A stretch of 64,000 bases of DNA. Origin: Dendrobium chrysotoxum (taxonomy: Eukaryota > Streptophyta > Magnoliopsida > Asparagales > Orchidaceae). The translations under genes and the position numbers were made by a program. The stretch spans positions 7,254,001 through 7,318,000 of the forward strand of contig CM034315.1 in NCBI GenBank assembly GCA_019925795.1. Direction: 5' to 3'. Below, in pieces: positions 58,175-64,000 of the stretch. The notes under the pieces were generated by a model, which worked only from the letters and a program-made list of their open reading frames with translations, did no database searches and had not been told where the DNA came from. Each line of letters begins with the position of its first letter. Within the stretch, counting starts at the first letter, position 1.

Positions 58175-58830
58175 CAATTCAGATTTCTGCCAACCCTTCT
58201 CTATTTCTCCTCTTGCGTCTACTGGAAACTTTACCGAACAGTGTTCGGTACTATATCAAAATTACTATAGCATTGGTGATATTGTAGCAGTGGCGGTATT
58301 ATAATAGAGAATTGATCTCTATTACTTTGGTTGAAGGGACCGTGGGTTTTACAAGTAGATTGACTACTGCAAAGTAGGAAGGAAATGCCACTAATTGTTG
58401 TTTTGGGAGGAAAATTAAGGGGGACTAAGGCCTAGTTACTGCATAGTTCCTTTGGAAATCTTATGCCTTATTCTATGAAAATTCCTATTGGTTCCAAAAA
58501 TCTCGAGTACATCTAATTATGAGTCATAATTTGATATCAAAGTAAAGTTCCAACCTGTAAAAAAATTTGATGGTGAGATTGAGGACTGGAAAGGAGACGA
58601 GTGAAGTTGTTATAGACCATGAGGAGAGAATTCAAGCACTGGAGGAATATTTTCTTAGAAAGCAAGAACATGTTGCTATTCATATAAAAAGAGGATTGCA
58701 TTTGCTCTTTTAAAATTATCCTCACTTGTTTTATAGTGGAGTTAACAGTCCAATAAATATAATTTGCCAGCCTTGGCATGGTCATAGTTAATGAGATTGT
58801 TGGAAGCGAGTTAATAAGTTTGCAGTAAAT
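58175..58830 (+). other. Possible older gypsy gag remnant, left of the TR-GAG element
   Basis: No gene. At 58555-58650 the frame KKFDGEIEDWKGDE and then EERIQALEEYF hints at a gypsy gag start, with the matching continuation at 61315-61440 beyond the inserted element. Weak. Confidence 0.3.
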
Positions 58831-59313
58831 TGTTAGATCGGTCCTCAGACCGGTCCAGCCAGTCCACACTGGACCGGCCCGGGCTTTAACGAGACGGAGC
58901 AGAGCCTCACCTCCCCACATGCCGCTCAAACCATAGGATCAAGTAGTTTTGAATAGGAAGAATTTAAGAGGGATTTAGGAGGGAAATTTAAATGTAGGGG
59001 CTGTTTAGAGATTTCCTTTTGGATTGTATACATTAAATAGTTTGTTTTTCTAGGGTTAGGGCATCTTGAATTTGGCTGAAATTTGAGATATCTCTTAGGC
59101 ACTTGGGCTCTAGTCGCCAACTAGCGATTGGGAGAGTCGGATCTTCCTCTCGAATTGAAGATCCATTGTATCTTGCTTGCTTTTGTTCTTCTTTCATCAA
59201 ATAAAATTTGTTTCGTTGTGGTTCGTCTACCTTCTTCTCAAATTGTTTTCAAGTGGCTGATTTTCTCGGATTTCAACAAGTGTTTTCTTGGTTTATACAA
59301 GTGTTTTCTATCA
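58831..59313 (+). repeat. 5' LTR of the gag-only element
   Basis: 483 bp. It contains a 9-bp GC-rich hairpin at 58850-58877 and runs to TTTTCTATCA. Strong homology to 60759-61232. Confidence 0.9.
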
Positions 59314-59315
59314 AA

Positions 59316-59328
59316 GTGGTATTAGAGC
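59316..59328 (+). promoter_or_regulatory. Primer-binding site of the gag-only element
   Basis: TGGTATTAGAGCT, two bases after the LTR. It matches the initiator tRNA-Met complement except for one transition. Confidence 0.85.
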
Positions 59329-59346
59329 TGTTCGATCTAGATATTG

Positions 59347-60745
59347 ATGGCTGAAAGGTCGAAGTATTGGAAGGAGAAATCAGACAAATGAAATCTGAAA
59401 TTTCAGATCTCCATACTCAAGTTTCAGATTTTAAAAAAATAAATTTCAGTCATCCATGATAAGATTGATTTGAAATTTTCCATCCTAGAGGAGATGTTGA
59501 AGAAAGTGCTCGAGGGCCAAACCAAAACATCGTCGTTAGAGGTGAGGGAAGTTGCTGCCAGCCAGGGAAGTGGGGGAAAATCCTAAGCCAATCAGATGAA
59601 GGGAAGATCAGGAGGTGGAGATATTGAAAGGAGTGAAAAAAATGCCTCATCTAAGGCCTACGCATAAGTAGGAGTCGGGTAGAGGGTGTGGAGAGGCATG
59701 AGGGGGTTGAGCATGAGTGGAGGGGTGTTGAATTTGAAAGGAAAGGGCTTGATTATGATCGAAGAGGTTTCAAATTTGAAAGGAGGGTGACTAAATATGA
59801 TTGAAGGGGTGCTGAATTTGAAGGGGGAAGGTGGGCTTGAGATGAAAGATTTGGGTGCGAGCGGAGAAGGAATGATTGACATAATTGGGAGGAACCACCT
59901 TCTCGGGGAATGGGAAACTTTGGAGGAAGCAGAGGTGACGGAGGAGATTGGAGGATGAGGAAGCTGAAGATGCTTATTTTTTAGGGAGAGGATGCACATG
60001 GGTGGATCTACAGGGCGGAAAGATATTTTACCGTCAATAGGTTGACGGAGGATGAGAGACTGATGGCAGCCGGGATGTGCTTGGAGGAGAAGGCGTTGGC
60101 ATAGTACCAGTGGCGGGATATAAAGCGACCAATACAAACTTGGAGGGAGTTTAAGTACTGGTGTTGGAACGTTTTCGAACCAATCGAGAGGGGATTTCTA
60201 TGAGCAATTCTTCGTCTTGATGTAGGAGGGGACAGTGGTGGAATACCATGAGCAGTTTGAGCACCTAGCTAGTAGGCTGGATCAACTTTTGGAGACTGTA
60301 TTGGAGGGGAACTTTATGAAAGGGCTCAAACTAAAGATTCGAGCAGCAGTTAGAGTAATGAGGCCTCGTGATTTGGGAGCGGCTATGGAGCTATCTCAGT
60401 TAGTGGAGGATCAAAGGCACCTGGAGAAAGGCATGGGAGGCAGCAACTCAGGAGATTCGTACAAGATGACTACCACCTTTTTGGCACCTAAGGAGCCAAC
60501 ATCGGGTACTCTTCAGGAGACCTTGAAGGAGAATACTACAGGAGGAAGACCTGGGGATAACTTCAAGAAGCTCCCAGAAACGGAGTTACAGAAGAAGAGG
60601 GCGAAGGGGCTCTATTTCAGATGTGAGGAGAGGTATACATCATGGCAAAGGTGTAAGGACCGAACTCTTCAGGTTCTCACCATTTGTGATGACGAGGAAA
60701 TTGAGAAGAGTGTCGTCTTTTCACCTTGCGGACAAGGTGGGTCTT
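59347..60745 (+). pseudogene. Gypsy-type gag (decayed)
   Basis: The first ATG after the primer site (59347) opens MAERSKYWKEKSD. After a glycine/arginine-rich stretch, the capsid region reads GEDAHGWIYRAERYF, LTEDERLMAAGMCLEEKALA, YQWRDIKRPIQTWREFK, EYHEQFEHLASRLDQLLE and VLEGNFMKGLKLKIRAAVRV, ending AMELSQLVEDQR. This is the retrotransposon gag fold. A degenerate knuckle (FRCEERYTSWQRCKDR) follows, where a CX2C pair has lost its second Cys. At least five in-frame stops and a frame change near 60185 break it. The open part is 60235-60870. Confidence 0.82.
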
Positions 60746-60758
60746 TGGGAGGGGGTAT

Positions 60759-61232
60759 TGTTAGACTTGTCCTTAGACCGGTCCAGTCGGTCCACACTGG
60801 ACCGGCTCGGGCTTTTACAAGACAGAGCAGAGCCCTGCCTCCCCACGTGCCGCTCAAATTGCAGGATTAGGCAGTTCCGAATAGGAAGGATTTAGGAGGG
60901 AAATTTGAATGTAGGGGCTGTTTAGAGATTTTCTTTTGGATTGTATGAATTAAATATTTTATTTTCCTAGGATTAGGGCATCTTGAATTTGTCTAAAATT
61001 TGAGATCTCTCTTAGGTACTTGGGCTCTAGCCGCCGGCTAGGGATTGGGAGGGCCGGATCTTCCTCTCGAATTGAAGATCCATTGTATCTTGCTTGCTCT
61101 TGTTCTTCTTTCATCAAATAAAATTTGTTTCGTTATGGTTCGTCTACCTTCTTCTCAAAAATTGTTTGCAAGTGATTGATTTTCTCAGATTTCAACAAGG
61201 GTTTTCTTGGTTTATACAAGTGTTTTCTATCA
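60759..61232 (+). repeat. 3' LTR of the gag-only element
   Basis: 474 bp. The hairpin is conserved at 60778-60805 with CCGGTCCAG and CTGGACCGG arms. Confidence 0.9.
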
Positions 61233-61314
61233 TAAAAATCTATAGCAGGAGAATGGATGAATTGTGCAAGGTTATACAAAGGAGTTTAGAAGGTAGATTT
61301 ACCCAGAGATTTTG

Positions 61315-61440
61315 TTGAACGAGAAATCAATCCTCATGAAGTATGTGATGGGACTTCATGAGAGTTTGCATATAAAGTTGAAGCTGTTTCTAGTTGCCAA
61401 TTTCTTTAAAGCTACCACTAAAGCTATAACATTGGAGGTA
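61315..61440 (+). pseudogene. Gag-like fragment right of the TR-GAG element
   Basis: The plus-strand frame ILMKYVMGLHESLHIKLKLF and ATTKAITLEVW resembles the F-x-x-G-L ... A-x-x-L-E part of gypsy gag. It may be the right half of an older element into which the gag-only element inserted. Short and unconfirmed. Confidence 0.35.
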
Positions 61441-62315
61441 TGGGTGTGCATTATTTGGTTATAATAAAAAAAATTGAACCAAACTAAATTTTTTGGATGA
61501 TTTGATTTAATTTTTAAATTAGTGGTTTCAATGTTGGTTTAAATTATTGAAATGTTTGATTTTGGCTATTTAATCATTATTGATTCAAATTTTTTGGTAA
61601 AATCGAAAATTAAATTATTAAACAATAAAATGAAATCCCTTGCTAGTCTTGGCCTGTTTTGCTAATCCATCTGGCTTTCTTGTGCCCTTGCTCATGATAT
61701 AAGCCAAATGAGTGCACGTCGCCACGTACAGTGCAGGCATTAATCACATGATGGGGATCTCCAACTCACCATGCCTCTCCCGATATCGATTTTGAAGTAA
61801 GCAGATGCAAATTGAGGTCATAATCTCACAAAGATATGGGGATATGGGGAATTGCATTGGCATTAGATGGGATGGGGCATTGAGGATACATGCTAGATTT
61901 GCAATCGAAAGTTCTAAGAAGCCTAGATGTAGCCTTATTGTAAGTGCCCTAAACCTTCACTGATTCTCCTTCGCCCCTCTCCTGACGTGATTGCATCTTC
62001 TTCTCCTTGGTGTAATTGCAGTTTTGTAGAGCGCTAATTTGTGGTTGCTCAGAATCAAGGTTTTTGTTATAATGAAATATTCTCACTGAAGCTTGCTGGT
62101 TGCTTGACCTTTTGTGGTTTTGCTGTTCATGTTGCTTGAAGTTCCCTTTCAACTTATTTTTTCAATCATATTGGCTAGCAATGCATTTCTGTGAATATAG
62201 ATTATTGAATAAAAGTTTACTTGTTTTTTATTAATCTTTTTTATGTAAATATGTAATGTTCAAGATCTTTTATTATAAGAATAAAAAAATCCATAGCAAT
62301 TAACTTCAATTTATC
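61441..62315. other. Anonymous DNA
   Basis: AT-rich with a moderately GC-rich centre (61650-61830). No gene was supported on either strand. Confidence 0.5.
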
Positions 62316-62396
62316 TAAAACCAAATGATTCTATACAACAACAACAAGCCTTTATCCCACTATGTGGCGTAAATGTTAAAACCAAATGATTCTATA
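62316..62396 (-). mobile_element. 41-bp SINE stub (Au-type tail) with 20-bp TSD
   Basis: The inserted part is 62336-62376: CAACAACAACAAGCCTTTATCCCAC and TATGTGGCG. On the minus strand this reads as the 3' end of plant Au-type SINEs (GGGATAAAGGCTTG, then TTG repeats). A perfect 20-bp direct duplication flanks it at 62316-62335 and 62377-62396. The copy is cut to its last 41 bp (extreme 5' truncation). Au SINEs are mobilised by LINEs, which also explains the long duplication. Confidence 0.75.
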
Positions 62397-62543
62397 ATGA
62401 AAAAAAAATAAAAAAACTAATTGGTTTTGTAATTATATGATTTCAACTATGTTTATTAAATGTTAAAACCAAATGATTCTATAATGAAAAAAAAATGAAA
62501 AACTAATTGGTTTTGTAATTATATGATTTCAACTATGTTTATT
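62371..62543 (+). repeat. 87-bp tandem duplication including the SINE edge
   Basis: Two units of about 87 bp begin at 62371 and 62458 and differ by a few bases in an A-run. Both start with the last six bases of the SINE stub and carry a copy of its target-site duplication. The duplication is therefore younger than the SINE. Confidence 0.9.
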
Positions 62544-63855
62544 GGTCATCAATTATGCAATATAAACAATCAATAGCAATTAACTTTTGTTCATTGTTTA
62601 AATTTGCGCAATATGAGGCTCGCCTCGATGCCCGACTCAGGGCAATTCTAGTAAAAACTCCTTGAGGCGCGTCTCACCTCGCCAGCATGAGGCATACGCC
62701 TCACTCTCTTTGATGAGGACATCAGCAAAAGATTTCGACGCACCTACCATCGGAGGAATCGTAGATCGATGGCTACGATTCATAGTCTTTATTTATGATG
62801 TTTTAGCATATTTCTTTTATTTACATTTTAGTTTTTCCCACTTGTACCCTTATGAGGGATTTGTTTTATGTTGTAGCCCGAGGGCATATATGTCTTTTAC
62901 TTTTAGCTTTTGGAGGCCTATATATTAAGGCTTAGTTATTGTATTATTTTCTAATGATGATTATGAATGAGAATTCTAGTTTTCTTACTTGATCTCTTTG
63001 TGAGTTCTTGAGAGGAGAAACCCTAGGTGAGAGTAATACCCGTCAACCTTTGGAGGATTCCGAGGTTCACGGTTCTTCTATTTCCTTCCCTCCCCCTACA
63101 CCCACCGCCTCTCCATCTCCTTGAACAGAGCCCCAGCTCCCAAAGCCGCCGCCTCTCTTGAAGACCCAAACCCGCCGGCCTCCCTTGGCAGCCCAACCAC
63201 AGGCCTTCACCCACCCAGCCGCCGGCTTCCACCCCACCACCACTCCCTCTCTCCACCTCTAGCCGCCCCCCCCCCCCAAATTATCCCTAATTTGAAATTA
63301 AAATTTTAAAGAACCATTAATTACCTTCCTAAAATAGGTTTTAGTTAATTAGGAAAGCTTCCTAATTGGAATTCAATTAAAATAATTGATTTCAAATACT
63401 TTCATAATGCTAGAACTTAAATTAGGAAACCTCCCTATTTAAATAAAATTCAGATTTAATTTTAAATCAATAGTTAACCTTGGGGCCCACCTACTTAAAA
63501 CACAACCCTCTCTCTCCAATCTCTATATGGCCGGCCCCCATTAAGCCCCCTTCTCTCTCCAATTTAAATCCCAACCCCCACTAAATACTCCCTAATTCCC
63601 CTCCAAAGCAGCCCGCCTCCCCAAGCCTTTGGAATAATTTGAAATTCAAATTATTCCCTCTCTCCCCTCTTAGGAAATTCTGAAATTAATTTCAGATCTT
63701 CCTAAATCCTTTCCCCCAACTCCTACCCAAGCTCTACCCGTCTCCTCCTTACCCTTCTCCACCCGCCAACCCCACAAGCCGCCGCCCCTCTCAGTCGGCC
63801 TTCCAACCGGCGGCTCCTCCAAGGCACAGCACCAAGAGAAACTCTTCATCCATGG
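62544..63855 (+). other. Possible LTR or promoter/leader region of the last ORF
   Basis: At 62615-62700 there are several GAGGC/GCCTC words in inverted arrangement. CTATATATTAAGG at 62919-62931 is a TATA-box candidate. From 63060 on the strand is very rich in C and T (CCCTCCCCCTACACCC; C10 at 63267-63276), with short AT islands. It could be the promoter and long leader of the ORF at 63856 or part of an LTR; nothing here decides. Confidence 0.35.
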
Positions 63856-64000
63856 ATGGTGGATCCCGAGGTTGACCACGGGTTCGTATACGACAAGCAA
63901 GGCCAACTAGACATACTACAATCTCCTTTCTTCGATCCCGATTTTGGATTTGACTTCACTGTCGAGGAGTACGTCGACCGCATCCTCGACACTTTGGCGG
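63856..64000 (+). CDS. N-terminus of an unidentified protein, runs off the window
   Basis: The ATG at 63856 opens a frame that stays open to the window end: MVDPEVDHGFVYDKQGQLD, then ILQSPFFDPDFGFDFTVEEY and VDRILDTLA. An ATG four bases earlier (63852) would stop after seven codons, so 63856 is preferred. The peptide is acidic, rich in Phe and Asp, and ends in a predicted amphipathic helix. Third positions are C/G-rich, unlike the AT-rich surroundings and the decayed transposons, which suggests a maintained coding region. I do not recognise the family. The frame is also open upstream into the C-rich leader, so a longer N-terminus cannot be excluded. Confidence 0.55.
   Translation, partial: MVDPEVDHGFVYDKQGQLDILQSPFFDPDFGFDFTVEEYVDRILDTLA

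Larger units (their letters stand above)
58831..61232 (+). mobile_element. Gag-only non-autonomous LTR retrotransposon (TR-GAG type)
   Basis: A 2.4-kb element: 5' LTR 58831-59313, primer site, a 1.4-kb interior encoding only gag, a polypurine tract (TGGGAGGGGG, 60747-60755) and 3' LTR 60759-61232. LTRs start TGTTAGA and end TTCTATCA. Flanks TAAAT (58826-58830) and TAAAA (61233-61237) make a 5-bp duplication with one mismatch. No protease, reverse transcriptase, RNase H or integrase fits in the interior, so replication would depend on an autonomous relative. This architecture is known in plants as TR-GAG. The gag resembles the Ty3/gypsy class. Confidence 0.85.

Noticed and set aside
59658..60137. 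159-codon minus-strand Pro/Ser-rich frame
   Set aside because: Antisense of the Gly/Arg/Glu-rich gag of the non-autonomous element.

Overview
This is nuclear DNA from a flowering plant. The evidence is spliced gene fragments with GT/AG introns, a plant-type RGG-box RNA-binding protein gene, L1-type LINEs with a plant-style zf-RVT and RNase H tail, Ty1/copia and Ty3/gypsy elements primed by initiator tRNA-Met, Tourist-like and hAT-like MITEs, and an Au-type SINE tail. The DNA is AT-rich and gene-poor, and most of what can be recognised is transposable elements, many of them nested. I cannot name the species.

Layout. 1-564 holds what looks like the last exon of a gene that begins outside the window. 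565-5868 is mostly anonymous, with GA/CT microsatellites and one hAT-type MITE (4797-5154). 5900-20204 is a LINE cluster: a 5'-truncated minus-strand copy, a long minus-strand copy with a perfect 14-bp target-site duplication, and two plus-strand segments joined head to tail (13616-17460 and 17462-20204). 20205-30030 is largely anonymous, with a Tourist-like MITE and decayed copies of a roughly 29-bp minisatellite. 30031-36014 is a rearranged copia element with three LTR copies and two copies of the 3' half of pol. 36690-40015 is a dead gypsy element. A solo LTR of another family splits its chromodomain region, and an inverted fragment of that same LTR family follows it; a third copy lies at 42096-42742.

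43290-43976 is the 3' end of another copia element. 46655-48720 is a 29-bp-unit minisatellite, interrupted by a 750-bp transposon and then partly duplicated. The only well-supported cellular gene is at 49936-50845: three clean exons of an RGGA-type RNA-binding protein whose C-terminal exon cannot be found. A gypsy chromovirus (51747-58169, minus strand, TSD AAAAG) lies about 0.9 kb downstream. 58831-61232 is a gag-only, non-autonomous LTR retrotransposon. Near 62340 a 41-bp SINE stub carries a 20-bp target-site duplication and was then caught in an 87-bp tandem duplication. The window ends inside an open reading frame (63856-64000) that I do not recognise.

There are no operons or functional gene sets. 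The coherent story is layered transposition: old gypsy and LINE copies, then insertions into them, then LTR-LTR recombination leaving solo LTRs, then local tandem duplications. I saw no recognisable tRNA, rRNA, CRISPR or viral sequence.
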